Shown: positions 34,306 through 43,325 of the stretch, in pieces
How the letters are laid out: every line of letters begins with the position of its first letter
How positions within the stretch are numbered: position 1 is the first letter of the stretch
Source of the DNA: Paenibacillus senegalimassiliensis
Lineage (GTDB): Bacteria; Bacillota; Bacilli; Paenibacillales; Paenibacillaceae
Direction of reading: 5' to 3'
NCBI RefSeq assembly: GCF_001486585.1
Contig: NZ_LN909044.1
Span: 62,001 to 126,000, forward strand
Length of the DNA: 64,000 nucleotides
Notes under the pieces: model-generated
Seen by the model: only the letters and a program-made list of their open reading frames with translations
The model's database searches: none
Told to the model about the DNA's origin: nothing
Program-made: the position numbers and the translations under genes

Positions 34306-34797
34306 ATGTTTCAGGCAGACACATACTCAGGCTCCCGTGAAGAGCAGCAACAGGCGGCTTTAGCGCAGCTAGAAGCGTTAATCGCGGGAGAGAGCAGCAT
34401 GGTGGCCAATTTGGCTAATGCTGCTGCATTACTTAATTTCTATTTAACAGATATTAATTGGGTTGGCTTCTATTTATATGACGGCAAGGAGCTTGTTCTT
34501 GGTCCGTTCCAAGGCTTGCCAGCATGCATACGCATTCCTCTGGGTAAGGGTGTTTGTGGAACGAGTGCGGAGCGCCGGGAAACACTACGCATCGAGGATG
34601 TTCACGCCTTCCCGGGACATATCGCCTGTGATGCGGCCTCCAATAGCGAGATTGTCATACCACTGGTTAAGGACGATCATCTGTTAGGTGTTCTGGACAT
34701 AGACAGCCCGCTCAAGGGACGGTTTGATGCGGAAGATCAAGCCTTCCTGGAACGGTTTGTTTCTATATTAAATGCGGAGCTCTCTGTACCCGTATAA
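34306..34797 (+). CDS. msrC: Free methionine-R-sulfoxide reductase (GAF fold)
   Basis: 163 residues, one GAF domain. Reduces free methionine-R-sulfoxide. All three conserved Cys are present: Cys74 (LPACIRIP), Cys84 (GKGVCGT) and Cys108 (HIACDA), which separates the enzyme from ordinary GAF sensors. Perfect AAGGAGG before the ATG and a terminator directly behind, so a single-gene unit. Confidence 0.93.
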   Translation: MFQADTYSGSREEQQQAALAQLEALIAGESSMVANLANAAALLNFYLTDINWVGFYLYDGKELVLGPFQGLPACIRIPLGKGVCGTSAERRETLRIEDVHAFPGHIACDAASNSEIVIPLVKDDHLLGVLDIDSPLKGRFDAEDQAFLERFVSILNAELSVPV

Positions 34798-35168
34798 CCA
34801 ACAGCTAGCAAAGTTTTCCGATTTGGCAGCGGCCTGCGTTTTGTGCCGTTGCCTTTTCTTATGTTAGGCAGCTACTTCATTACGCTTCTACTCCAATTCC
34901 CGCCCCCTGGGCTTCTCTCTCTTTATTCTTCTCCATCAATCAGGCCAAAAAGGTCGCAAGCTCTTGATAATGACCAGAAACCTTACATAAACCTGGATTT
35001 ACGTGGAAATTCCTGCTAATTGAGTGAATTGAATTATTTTCTTCTTGCGTTCATTTCATGTATTATATTAGGAGCGTCAAAAATGTAAAGCTAGTGTAAA
35101 CGTGCAAAGCAGTTCATTGCTGCCTGTACGTCATAGCGAACCATTTTGCGGAAAGGAAGGAACACGCC
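34798..35168. other. Intergenic stretch with terminator and one palindrome box
   Basis: 371 bp. The msrC terminator is at 34825-34857. A single box like those of the four-box elements (GTGGAAATTCCTGCTAATT) lies at 34998-35021. The last ~100 bp should hold the promoter of the following gene, but no clear pair was found. No coding frame seen. Confidence 0.55.
34825..34857 (+). terminator. Terminator of msrC
   Basis: GGCAGCGGC pairs with GCCGTTGCC (one G-U pair), then TTTT. Confidence 0.8.
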
Positions 35169-37043
35169 GTGCTACAACTAAATCGCATTCGGCTCGCAAA
35201 CATCAAGCCGTTTGTTTTTTTCTCCGCTATTATGATCTTGAAAATTTATCTCGTTTGGATTGCTATCTTTGATGGGGTTCCTCCGTGGGGGCCACTGCTC
35301 AAGGAAATTCCGTTCGTCTGGGTGCTGTTCTGCCTGATTGAATGGTTCGCCTCCAAGCGAAAAATCGGGCTCTACCTGACGGTGAACCTGATCGTTACTG
35401 CCGTGTTCTTTGCGGCCATCATGTATCATAAATACTATGGAGTTATGGTAACCTATCATGCTCTGGAGCAGGTCAATCAGGTTACGGCTGTGAAGAACAG
35501 CGTATTCTCGTTGTTGGCCCCTTACTATTTGCTCATTTTCCTGGATATCGTTGTTATTGGCTTCTGGCTGTTCCGTAAGAAGGGCGCGGAGAAGCTCAAA
35601 AATTTATTTAATTTAAAGAAAGCCAGCACCGGGGTGATTGCTGTCATCTTTGGCATCTCGCTTCTGGTCTGCATATTTAATATTTGGCCTAACCGGGCCA
35701 GCATGAACGAGATTAAGAAGGCGGAGCAAATGGGTATTCTCAACTATGAGACCTATACGATCTTCTCCAGCAGCAAGAAGGAAGATTTGGTCGATGCCAA
35801 GGAGATTACTCAAGCGAAAGTCAATCAATTAAAGGGCATTACGGCTCCAGATGAACCGAATTATTTTGGCGTTGCCGAAGGCAAGAACCTGATTATTATA
35901 CAATTGGAGTCGTTCCAGAACTTCCTGATTGATCTGAAGGTAGATGGCAAGGAGGTTACGCCTAACCTGAATCGTCTGGCGAAAGAAAACATCTACTTCA
36001 AGCATTTCTATCAGATGGTGGGGCAAGGAAATACGTCTGACGCCGAATTTGTAGTTAATACGTCATTCTATATTCCGTATAATGAAGCCGCTACGCAGAA
36101 CTATCCTAGCAAGGACTTGCCGAGCCTGCCGAAATTACTACGTGAGCAAGGCTACGATACAGCAACCTTCCATACCAATGTGGTCGAATTCTGGAACCGT
36201 GCGGAGCTCTACGATGCGATTGGCTTCGATAAGTATTATGATCAACCATTTTTCGGAACCGAAGATACTGTATTCTTCGGCCCATCCGATGAGGTGCTGT
36301 ATAAGAAGACAGCGGAAGTATTGGACAAAACTCAGCAAAGTGGCCAGCCATTCTACTCTCATGTTATTTCCATGACCGCACATCATCCGTACACGACACC
36401 GCCGGAGAAGGATAAGATTGTATTGCCAGAGCAATACCAGGACAATATGGTGGGAGACTACCTCCGGGCTCAAAGCTATGCGGATTATGCACTTGGGGAA
36501 TTTGTAGAGGACTTGCAGCAGAAGGGCCTTTGGGACAATAGCGTCATCGTTATTTATGGTGACCACCTTGGCTTGCCTATGTACTCGCTGGATAAGCAAG
36601 GCTTGGCGCTGATGCAGGAGATTTACGGACGGGAATATACGTACAAGGATATGATCAATATCCCACTGATTTTGCACATTCCCGGAGAAGCCCCAGCGGT
36701 GAAGGACAATGTGGGCGGTCAGGTCGATATTTTGCCGACAGTGGCAAATTTACTAGGCATTAATCTCGACCAGCAGTTGCACTTTGGAGAGGACCTGTTG
36801 AACCAAACAGGATATAACCTGCTACCGCAGCGTTATTACCTGCCTTCCGGCTCTTTCCTGAATGATGAGGCCTTGTTCATACCGGGCGCCGGATACAATG
36901 ACGGTACAGAGCATCCACTGGCCACAGATACTCCGCAGCAGTCGTTAACAACCGAAGGCGAGTTTAATCGGGCGCTTGAATTGCTCCGGCTGTCGGACAG
37001 TTATGTACAGCAATTACCAGATCGGGAGATGCCCGAAGAATAA
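35169..37043 (+). CDS. ltaS: LTA synthase family sulfatase-like membrane protein
   Basis: 624 residues. Five membrane segments in the first ~175 residues, then an extracellular sulfatase-type domain. The metal/catalytic residues of LtaS are visible: Glu247 (IIIQLESFQNF), the nucleophile Thr289 (GQGNTSDAEF), and Asp465-His466 (IYGDHLG). Such enzymes move glycerol phosphate from phosphatidylglycerol to the growing lipoteichoic acid. Whether this is the main synthase or a primase/stress form (YvgJ/YfnI type) cannot be told. GTG start behind AAAGGAAGG. Confidence 0.88.
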   Translation: MLQLNRIRLANIKPFVFFSAIMILKIYLVWIAIFDGVPPWGPLLKEIPFVWVLFCLIEWFASKRKIGLYLTVNLIVTAVFFAAIMYHKYYGVMVTYHALEQVNQVTAVKNSVFSLLAPYYLLIFLDIVVIGFWLFRKKGAEKLKNLFNLKKASTGVIAVIFGISLLVCIFNIWPNRASMNEIKKAEQMGILNYETYTIFSSSKKEDLVDAKEITQAKVNQLKGITAPDEPNYFGVAEGKNLIIIQLESFQNFLIDLKVDGKEVTPNLNRLAKENIYFKHFYQMVGQGNTSDAEFVVNTSFYIPYNEAATQNYPSKDLPSLPKLLREQGYDTATFHTNVVEFWNRAELYDAIGFDKYYDQPFFGTEDTVFFGPSDEVLYKKTAEVLDKTQQSGQPFYSHVISMTAHHPYTTPPEKDKIVLPEQYQDNMVGDYLRAQSYADYALGEFVEDLQQKGLWDNSVIVIYGDHLGLPMYSLDKQGLALMQEIYGREYTYKDMINIPLILHIPGEAPAVKDNVGGQVDILPTVANLLGINLDQQLHFGEDLLNQTGYNLLPQRYYLPSGSFLNDEALFIPGAGYNDGTEHPLATDTPQQSLTTEGEFNRALELLRLSDSYVQQLPDREMPEE

Positions 37044-37060
37044 CTGAACAGGATATTAAG

Positions 37061-37106
37061 AAAGCCGCGGGCTACTTCCCATTATTGGGAAATAACCTGT
37101 GGCTTT
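37061..37106. terminator. Bidirectional terminator between ltaS-like and MATE genes
   Basis: 20-bp stem AAAGCC...TTCCC / GGGAA...GGCTTT with several G-U pairs around a TTATT-type loop; T-run on the plus side and AAAG on the other. Confidence 0.8.
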
Positions 37107-37120
37107 TTGCTATGAGAAGA

Positions 37121-38542
37121 TTACAAGGGGCTAGCCAGCCCCTTCACTCCAGGCTGCAATACCGTCTCTTGTTCAGCAGCCTGCTCACGAAGAAGTTCAT
37201 CTTCCTTCATTAATAAATATTTGCGGCCCTTCCAGCGGAAATAGGACAATATTCCGCGAATATATTCATCGGCAATCATGCTGGCATAAATGGCGATGAT
37301 GCCCCAGCCCAGTGAAATACCGAACAGGTAGGAGCCACCGGTTGCTACGATAGACATGAAGATTAGGGAAATATTCATGGTATACCGCGTATCGCCAACG
37401 GCATTCAGCGAGTTGCCGATCGCCATATTAATCATTTTGCCGGGCTGCAGCAGTAGATTCAGCCAGAGCAAGGAAGCGCACAAGGCCAATATCTCTGTAT
37501 CCTGAGTGAATACCCCGAGCAGCTTAGGCCCGAACAAGACAAGGATGAAGGCATTAACGATTACCAGGGGCAAGCCGAGAATCAACACACGGAATACAGC
37601 CCGGTACGCCTCCTTCGTCTTGCCTGCGCCGTATAGATGGGCAATCTGAATTTGGGCAGCCATCGCCAGGGAGAAGCCTAACATAAAGCAAAACGATTCC
37701 AGCGTATTCATATAGGTTCGCGCCGCAAGCTCGGTGGAGCCCAAGACGGCGAGGAACGAGAAGATCGCCAATTGCGAGAATACCCAGCTTGCCGAATTGA
37801 CCCCGAGCGGCCAACCAATCACCAGCACTTCCTTGAACAAGCCACGGTCGAATATGGCCATATCCTTAAAGACAATCTTTCGCCGGAACGTGCCGACAAA
37901 GATGAATAGCAGGACAATTGTAGCCAATAGACGACTGACAACTGTCGAGATAGCGACTCCGGTCAGGCCCCATTGCGGGAAGCCAAAGGCCCCGAAGATA
38001 AAGCCGTAGTTCAAAATAATATGAATGACGTTCATCGCGACTGCGGTATACATCGGCCCCTTCGTATTCCCCGTATTACGGATGGCCGTACCGAGCATGG
38101 AGATCATGGCCGTCAGAATCATTCCTCCGCCAACGATGGATATATATATTCTCGCCAGAGGCAGCAGTTCCGCCGGAAGTTGTAATATCGTTGCGATAGG
38201 CCCAGGTATGGCAACCAACAGAACACTGAGGAAGATACCGATTCCGGCCGTCACTTTAAAAGCAATAATGGCTACTGTGCGGGCAGCCTCTTCTTGCCCC
38301 GAGCCAATTTTTTGCGCGATAACAATCCCCGCGCCGCTCGCCACCGTGGCAAACAACGTGGTTAAGGCATTAAAGAGCTGATTCGAGAAGCCAACGACCG
38401 CCACCGCGTTATCGGAAATGCGGCTGACCATCAGCGTGTCGACAGTACCTAATAAAATTTGCAGAAACAACTCGATGAATATGGGCCAGGCGAGCAGCCA
38501 TAAGGAGAATTTATCCTTTTCGGCGCTCTTATTCTTTTTCAA
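37121..38542 (-). CDS. MATE family efflux transporter
   Basis: 473 residues with 12 hydrophobic segments in two similar halves, opening with WPIFIELFLQILLGTVDTLMVSRISDNAVAV, the MATE signature region. Expels cationic drugs or metabolites using a sodium or proton gradient. TTG start at 38542 with AGGAGG eight bases upstream. Divergent from an AraC regulator 148 bp away that may control it. Confidence 0.9.
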   Translation of the reverse strand: MKKNKSAEKDKFSLWLLAWPIFIELFLQILLGTVDTLMVSRISDNAVAVVGFSNQLFNALTTLFATVASGAGIVIAQKIGSGQEEAARTVAIIAFKVTAGIGIFLSVLLVAIPGPIATILQLPAELLPLARIYISIVGGGMILTAMISMLGTAIRNTGNTKGPMYTAVAMNVIHIILNYGFIFGAFGFPQWGLTGVAISTVVSRLLATIVLLFIFVGTFRRKIVFKDMAIFDRGLFKEVLVIGWPLGVNSASWVFSQLAIFSFLAVLGSTELAARTYMNTLESFCFMLGFSLAMAAQIQIAHLYGAGKTKEAYRAVFRVLILGLPLVIVNAFILVLFGPKLLGVFTQDTEILALCASLLWLNLLLQPGKMINMAIGNSLNAVGDTRYTMNISLIFMSIVATGGSYLFGISLGWGIIAIYASMIADEYIRGILSYFRWKGRKYLLMKEDELLREQAAEQETVLQPGVKGLASPL

Positions 38543-38690
38543 TATTACAACCTCCTGTAGAACGAGAAGCCTTACGAATTCTCTATCTTCTTGTTAGCAT
38601 GAAACACATTATAGATGTTATACTAAGCTCAATGTATCAATGAATCAACCCAATCTTTCATTATTCCAACCTAAGAAAGGATGCCCGAAG

Positions 38691-39605
38691 ATGCCTTCCG
38701 TTATCGAATTTGTAGCTCCTCCCTTGCCCCACTACATTGTAAGCGGTTCATCAATTATTCCTGCTGGCGGCAAGCACCCCAGTCGGCAACATATCGGCGC
38801 ATTTGATCTATTGGTTGTCGTATACGGTTGTCTATACATTGGTGAAGAAGGACGTGAATATGAGGTTCAAGCAGGCCATTCCCTGATTCTCCGTCCGGAT
38901 TGCTATCATTATGCCATTACCGGCTGTACGGAGAATACACTGCATCATTGGCTGCATTTTCAGCTCTTGGGGGAATGGAGAGTTATCGAAGAGAATGAGG
39001 AAGGGGAACGGGGAGCCCTGGTGGTTGAGCCTGACCTTCAAAGCCATTTATCTCCGCCTGCATTCACGGCAACTCCGTATACAGTTCCACTGCGGCAATT
39101 CACCAAGCTGGCACAGCCCCAGAAGGTATTCGGCTGGCTGGATGAGCTGGTGGAAATGAATCAAAGTCTACATATGGATGGCATACGCTTGCGGCAACAA
39201 GCTCTCTTCCAGAACATCATTGTGGAGCTATCCTCCTCTGCTGCCGATACCACTCTATCTCCAACATCAGCCTGTGCAGAGAAAGCGGCCTCCTATCTGC
39301 GTGAGCATTATCAAGAGCCGTTCTCTGCCCGAAAATTAGGGGAGAGTATTAACTTTCACCCGGTATATATTGCCCGCTGCATGCAAAAGGTGTTCGGTTG
39401 CTCTCCCGCCGTCTACTTGATGCGCCTGCGCATTCAGCAAGCCAAGCTGCTGTTGCTGCAAACCGATTTGGCTGTGGAACGGATCGCTGAGCAAGTAGGC
39501 TTCAGTCAGGCTGCCTACTTCACGGCTTGCTTCACCCGGCTGGAAGGCCTGTCCCCGCGCAAGTATCGACAACGCTTCACACGAAGAAAGGAGTCTCGCT
39601 CTTAA
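38691..39605 (+). CDS. AraC family transcriptional regulator
   Basis: 304 residues from ATG 38691 (AAGAAAGGA upstream; the ATG at 38640 has none). N-terminal cupin-type arm with the RPDCYHYAITGC pattern; C-terminal helix-turn-helix pair (ARKLGESINFHPVYIARCM; VERIAEQVGFSQAAYFTACF). Divergent from the MATE exporter gene, the most likely target. Effector unknown. Confidence 0.87.
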   Translation: MPSVIEFVAPPLPHYIVSGSSIIPAGGKHPSRQHIGAFDLLVVVYGCLYIGEEGREYEVQAGHSLILRPDCYHYAITGCTENTLHHWLHFQLLGEWRVIEENEEGERGALVVEPDLQSHLSPPAFTATPYTVPLRQFTKLAQPQKVFGWLDELVEMNQSLHMDGIRLRQQALFQNIIVELSSSAADTTLSPTSACAEKAASYLREHYQEPFSARKLGESINFHPVYIARCMQKVFGCSPAVYLMRLRIQQAKLLLLQTDLAVERIAEQVGFSQAAYFTACFTRLEGLSPRKYRQRFTRRKESRS

Positions 39606-39637
39606 GCTCTCTGCTCCACCTGAACATACAAAAAGAA

Positions 39638-39667
39638 CCTCCAACCCACGCCATGCGTGATTGGAGG
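39638..39667 (-). terminator. Terminator of the PepSY gene cluster
   Basis: CCTCCAA...CACGC pairs with GCGTGATTGGAGG, and the minus strand continues TTCTTTTTG. Lies 8 bp below the stop codon. Confidence 0.8.
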
Positions 39668-39674
39668 CCTAAAC

Positions 39675-40295
39675 TTAATCTCTGTCGTCGTCATCGTCGT
39701 CATCATAATCATCGTCATGGTCATCATCGTAGTCGTCATCATCGTCGTAATCAATATCCAGCACCTTGCCAGTAGAAGCCGATATCTCTACCTCGGCATA
39801 ACCGGAGGCGGTTCTCAGCGTAACCTCATATTCTTTATCGCCATCATCCCAGTCCGTCTCCACGCGAATCACTTCGCCCTTCACTGCCTGCTGTGCCAAT
39901 TTGCCCGCTTGCTCCTTGGTAATTGACTTGTTGGTCGCTGTTGCAGGCTTTGAGGCTGTGCCTTTATCATTTCCAATTACGGGTGTAGCTGCCCATTTAC
40001 GATCATCGTCATCATCGTCTTCTACCTTAAGGACCTTTCCGGACACAGCCTCTACATGAACATCCACTTCACGCCCGCTATCTTGCCGATCAATCTCTAC
40101 CTCATAGTAGACCACACTGCGCTTACGCTCCAAGTCGATGTCTGTCACCTTGCCCGGCGCTTCCTTCAGTGCAATCTGCTTCGCCTTCTCCTTGCCAATG
40201 TAGGCGGTCGCAGCCTCGGCAGCAACAACAGCACTCGTGCCCGCTAACGCTACCACCAGTCCAACGCCAAGCATCCATGATTTCTTGTTCTTCAT
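39675..40295 (-). CDS. PepSY domain protein with poly-Asp tail
   Basis: 206 residues. Signal peptide or N-terminal anchor (WMLGVGLVVALAGTSAVVA), then two PepSY repeats (IGKEKAKQIALKEAPGKVTD; ITKEQAGKLAQQAVKGEVIR), each followed by YEVEI/YEVTL and a GKVL strand. The end is an unbroken Asp/Tyr/His tail of ~25 residues. PepSY proteins bind or inhibit proteases or sense envelope cues; the acidic tail may bind calcium (inference). Last gene behind the two-component pair and a second PepSY gene. The tail is encoded by GAT/GAC trinucleotide repeats. Confidence 0.85.
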   Translation of the reverse strand: MKNKKSWMLGVGLVVALAGTSAVVAAEAATAYIGKEKAKQIALKEAPGKVTDIDLERKRSVVYYEVEIDRQDSGREVDVHVEAVSGKVLKVEDDDDDDRKWAATPVIGNDKGTASKPATATNKSITKEQAGKLAQQAVKGEVIRVETDWDDGDKEYEVTLRTASGYAEVEISASTGKVLDIDYDDDDDYDDDHDDDYDDDDDDDRD

Positions 40296-40425
40296 CCGAA
40301 TTCATCTCCTTCAGTTCTTCTTGTTCGTTCTCTTCGGTGACCGGTTATCTTCGGTACGCTTACTACATTACCGGGGCATTCTAAGAGAAGCATTACAAGA
40401 AGATTAGAATTTGATGATAAAAAGC

Positions 40426-41109
40426 TTACTCGGAATCATCGTCATCGTCATCGTCATCATCGTCGGTATCATCATCGTCCCAGGTTACGGAGATTACCTT
40501 GCCGGAAGCAGCATTTAACTGTACTTCCGCCTCACGGCCGTCCCCAGTCTCGATCTCAATCAAATAATACCGCGTTCCACCTTCGTCTTCGATGTCGATA
40601 TCCTTCACCTGGCCTGACACTTTCTTCAAGGCCAGGCTAGTCGCCTCCTTCTCCGAGATGAATCCGTCCGTGCGAGGAGGAGATGTCCCCTCACCCTGCG
40701 TGCCTTCCCCTCCAGGCGGCTTGTTATCAGGCTGAGTCGCAGGCGGTGCCGTTCCAGGCTCTTCCGTGGCAGGTTCACCCTCAGGATCAGAGGGACCCGC
40801 AGACAGGTCATCCTGAGCATATTCCTCCAGCCGCCGAATCTCCGCAATATCCCCGTTGTCCCGTTTTACAATCAATTCGTACAAGCCCTGTCCCGTTTTC
40901 AGAAAAACCACAACGTCAGACCCTTGCAGACGACTATCCACAATACTCCCTTCGTAGGTGTTCAGCACTCTTCGCTCGACTTCGGCAAGTGTGAGCTTGG
41001 GACCGCTATCTGCTCTATATACCATCCATACCACGATGAAGGTTAACAGCAACCCTCCAGCCAGAACGAGAGCCGCTAGCCGTCTACTCTTCCAAGTGAA
41101 TCTGTGCAT
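40426..41109 (-). CDS. Membrane-anchored PepSY protein with poly-Asp tail
   Basis: 227 residues. One N-terminal membrane segment (LAALVLAGGLLLTFIVVWMV), a first degenerate PepSY unit (LTLAEVERRVLNTYEGSIVD), a Pro/Gly/Glu/Thr linker (about 100-148), a clear PepSY unit (ISEKEATSLALKKVSGQVKD), and a C-terminal run of Asp. The layout resembles the neighbour but is not a simple duplicate. 31 bp below the histidine kinase gene, so in the same operon and probably part of the same envelope response. Confidence 0.85.
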   Translation of the reverse strand: MHRFTWKSRRLAALVLAGGLLLTFIVVWMVYRADSGPKLTLAEVERRVLNTYEGSIVDSRLQGSDVVVFLKTGQGLYELIVKRDNGDIAEIRRLEEYAQDDLSAGPSDPEGEPATEEPGTAPPATQPDNKPPGGEGTQGEGTSPPRTDGFISEKEATSLALKKVSGQVKDIDIEDEGGTRYYLIEIETGDGREAEVQLNAASGKVISVTWDDDDTDDDDDDDDDDSE

Positions 41110-41140
41110 GCTTCTCTCCTCCTGTCTGTCAGGGTTATAG

Positions 41141-42577
41141 TCAAGCCAAATCCTCCTGCTTGGAGCCCGTCAGCCAGATCGTGGCCGTAGTTCCTGTTCC
41201 GAGACCACTCTCCAGCTCAAGCCGAGCTCCCATCGCTTCGCACAGTTCCTTCCCAAGCGACAGGCCGAGTCCCGTTCCACCGGCCCCCTCTTGCTGCCTG
41301 CTGCGTGCTTTATCTACCCGGTAAAACCGTTCAAATACATGGGGAAGATCCTCTGGTGGAATTCCCTCCCCCCTATCCTTAACCGCAAGAAATGCGGCTC
41401 CTTGCCATTTCCCTACCACAAGATCAACGTCACCTTGACTGTATTTACGAGCATTATCCAGCAGGATAAACAGAACCTGCTTCAGCATATCCTCGTCTGC
41501 CCAAGCCATTATTTCCTGAGACTCCACGTTGGTATTGCCTTCGCCCTGGACTGTTCCCCCTTTTGACTCAGGCTCCAATGGGGTGATCACCGTAACATTG
41601 CGATCGTGTACCTGAGAGAACATGGTGGAGACCTGCTTAGCAAACGCAAGCAAATCGATTTCGTGCATATCTGCCTTCCATTCCCGCTTGGAGGTCGCCA
41701 AGAGCAGCAGTTGCTCCGTCATCGTCTTCATCCGCACGGCCTCCGAATGAATCGCCTCTACAGATTCCTCCAGTAAATCCGGTCGTTCTGCTCCCCGCCG
41801 CTTTAAGAGACTGGCATAGCTCTCAATGATCGTCAGTGGAGTCTTCAACTCATGAGAAGCATTAGAGACGAATTGCTCCTGACGGACAAAGCTGTCCTCC
41901 AGCAGCCCAATCATTTCGTTGAAAGTATCGCCCATCTCGGCCAGCTCATCCCGGGATTTGCCGGTCTGCTTCAGCCGGGCAAATTCCCCGCTACGAATAA
42001 TGCGACGCATGGTACTTGTCATGCTCGTAATCGGCCGCATCACAAGACGGCCCAAAATGCCGCTGGAAATAACTACAGGGACAAGCACTGCCGCCGACAC
42101 ACTGATTAGCACCAGGCGCAAAATACGCAGGAGCTCCGTCAGCTCTACCAGACTGGACATCATCTGGACATTGGCCACCGATCCGCTTGGGCCAATCACC
42201 GGAAGCGATACGAAGCCGTAGCGTTCCCCGTTAATCGTCACTTGCTCCAGCCTGCGTTCGCTATAGAAGACTTGCGCCTCTCGTCCCAACTCCAGTTGAT
42301 TGCCGGAAGCAACCAAGGCGCTGCCCTCGCCAGTGGGCTCCACCCAGCGGAGTGTTCCGTCCAGCGGTACATAAGCCCGCAATAACCCATTTAGCGCCGT
42401 GCGTCCTTCCGCTGTACGTAGTACGTCGGCCGCCTGCTGACTTTCGGCCAATAGCTGGCTCATCTCCCGGTCCATCATCAGTCGGTGAAACACCGTATAC
42501 ACAGTCACATTCGCCGCCAGCAGCAAGATGGCAAACAACACCGATGAGTATAAATGAATCTTGCTCCCCAGCTTCAT
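41141..42577 (-). CDS. HAMP-containing sensor histidine kinase
   Basis: 478 residues. Two membrane segments (about 9-31 and 155-178) enclose an extracytoplasmic sensor; a HAMP linker (RPITSMTSTMRRIIRSGEFA), HisKA with the phosphoacceptor in SNASHELKTPLTIIESY, and HATPase motifs (LDNARKYSQG, DRGEGIPPEDL, GTGLGLSLGKEL). Overlaps the response-regulator gene by 4 bp. Cognate pair for the following PepSY genes. Confidence 0.93.
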   Translation of the reverse strand: MKLGSKIHLYSSVLFAILLLAANVTVYTVFHRLMMDREMSQLLAESQQAADVLRTAEGRTALNGLLRAYVPLDGTLRWVEPTGEGSALVASGNQLELGREAQVFYSERRLEQVTINGERYGFVSLPVIGPSGSVANVQMMSSLVELTELLRILRLVLISVSAAVLVPVVISSGILGRLVMRPITSMTSTMRRIIRSGEFARLKQTGKSRDELAEMGDTFNEMIGLLEDSFVRQEQFVSNASHELKTPLTIIESYASLLKRRGAERPDLLEESVEAIHSEAVRMKTMTEQLLLLATSKREWKADMHEIDLLAFAKQVSTMFSQVHDRNVTVITPLEPESKGGTVQGEGNTNVESQEIMAWADEDMLKQVLFILLDNARKYSQGDVDLVVGKWQGAAFLAVKDRGEGIPPEDLPHVFERFYRVDKARSRQQEGAGGTGLGLSLGKELCEAMGARLELESGLGTGTTATIWLTGSKQEDLA

Positions 42578-43287
42578 GTGGCATCCCGGAGCACATACCC
42601 TACGCCCCTTACAGTATGAATTAATTCAGGGGCAAAGCCTTCATCCACCTTCTTGCGAACATAGCGGATATATACGTCCACCACATTGGTGTTGCCTGTG
42701 TATTCAAACCCCCACACCTGGTTAAGCAACTGCTCCCTGCCCAGAACAAGTCGCTTATGACGAAGGAGCATAGCGAGCAGATCGAATTCCCGCTGGGTTA
42801 GCGCAATCTCCTGTCCCGCCCGCTCTACCTGCCGGGTAGCCTCATTAAGACGCAGATCGGCAGCGCTTAGCCACTCATCGGGATCGGGCTCTCCCGCTGT
42901 CTCGGCACCGTTAGTAGTTGGCGTCTTGCGCAGGAGCACGCGAATGCGGGCTAACAGTTCTTCCATGTCAAAAGGCTTCGTCACATAGTCGTTAGCCCCT
43001 AGATCAAGTCCGGTGACCTTGTCAGTGACCGAGCCTTTGGCCGTCAGCATCATAACCGGTGTCTCGGCATCAACCGCACGGATTCGCTGCAATAAGTCAA
43101 TGCCACTGATTCCGGGCAGCATGACGTCCAGCAGAATCAGTGCGATTCCACCCGCCTTGTACGCAGCCCATCCCTCAACGCCGTCCGGGGCCAGGCTAAC
43201 GGCATAGCCCTCGCTTTCCAGTTCAATTTGCAGAAGCCGGGCAATCTTGCGTTCGTCCTCCACAACCAGTATAGTAATCTCGCTCAA
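42574..43287 (-). CDS. OmpR family response regulator
   Basis: 237 residues. Receiver with acidic pocket EDE, phospho-Asp in LILLDVMLPGISG, Thr in MLTAKG and Lys in VTKPFD; C-terminal winged helix (LTQREFDLLAMLLRHKRLVLG; VVDVYIRYVRKKVD). First gene of the four-gene unit regulator-kinase-PepSY-PepSY. Confidence 0.93.
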   Translation of the reverse strand: MSEITILVVEDERKIARLLQIELESEGYAVSLAPDGVEGWAAYKAGGIALILLDVMLPGISGIDLLQRIRAVDAETPVMMLTAKGSVTDKVTGLDLGANDYVTKPFDMEELLARIRVLLRKTPTTNGAETAGEPDPDEWLSAADLRLNEATRQVERAGQEIALTQREFDLLAMLLRHKRLVLGREQLLNQVWGFEYTGNTNVVDVYIRYVRKKVDEGFAPELIHTVRGVGYVLRDAT

Positions 43288-43325
43288 CCTGTTCTCACCT
43301 CCGCCAAAGAAGTTTTCTGCTTCAA

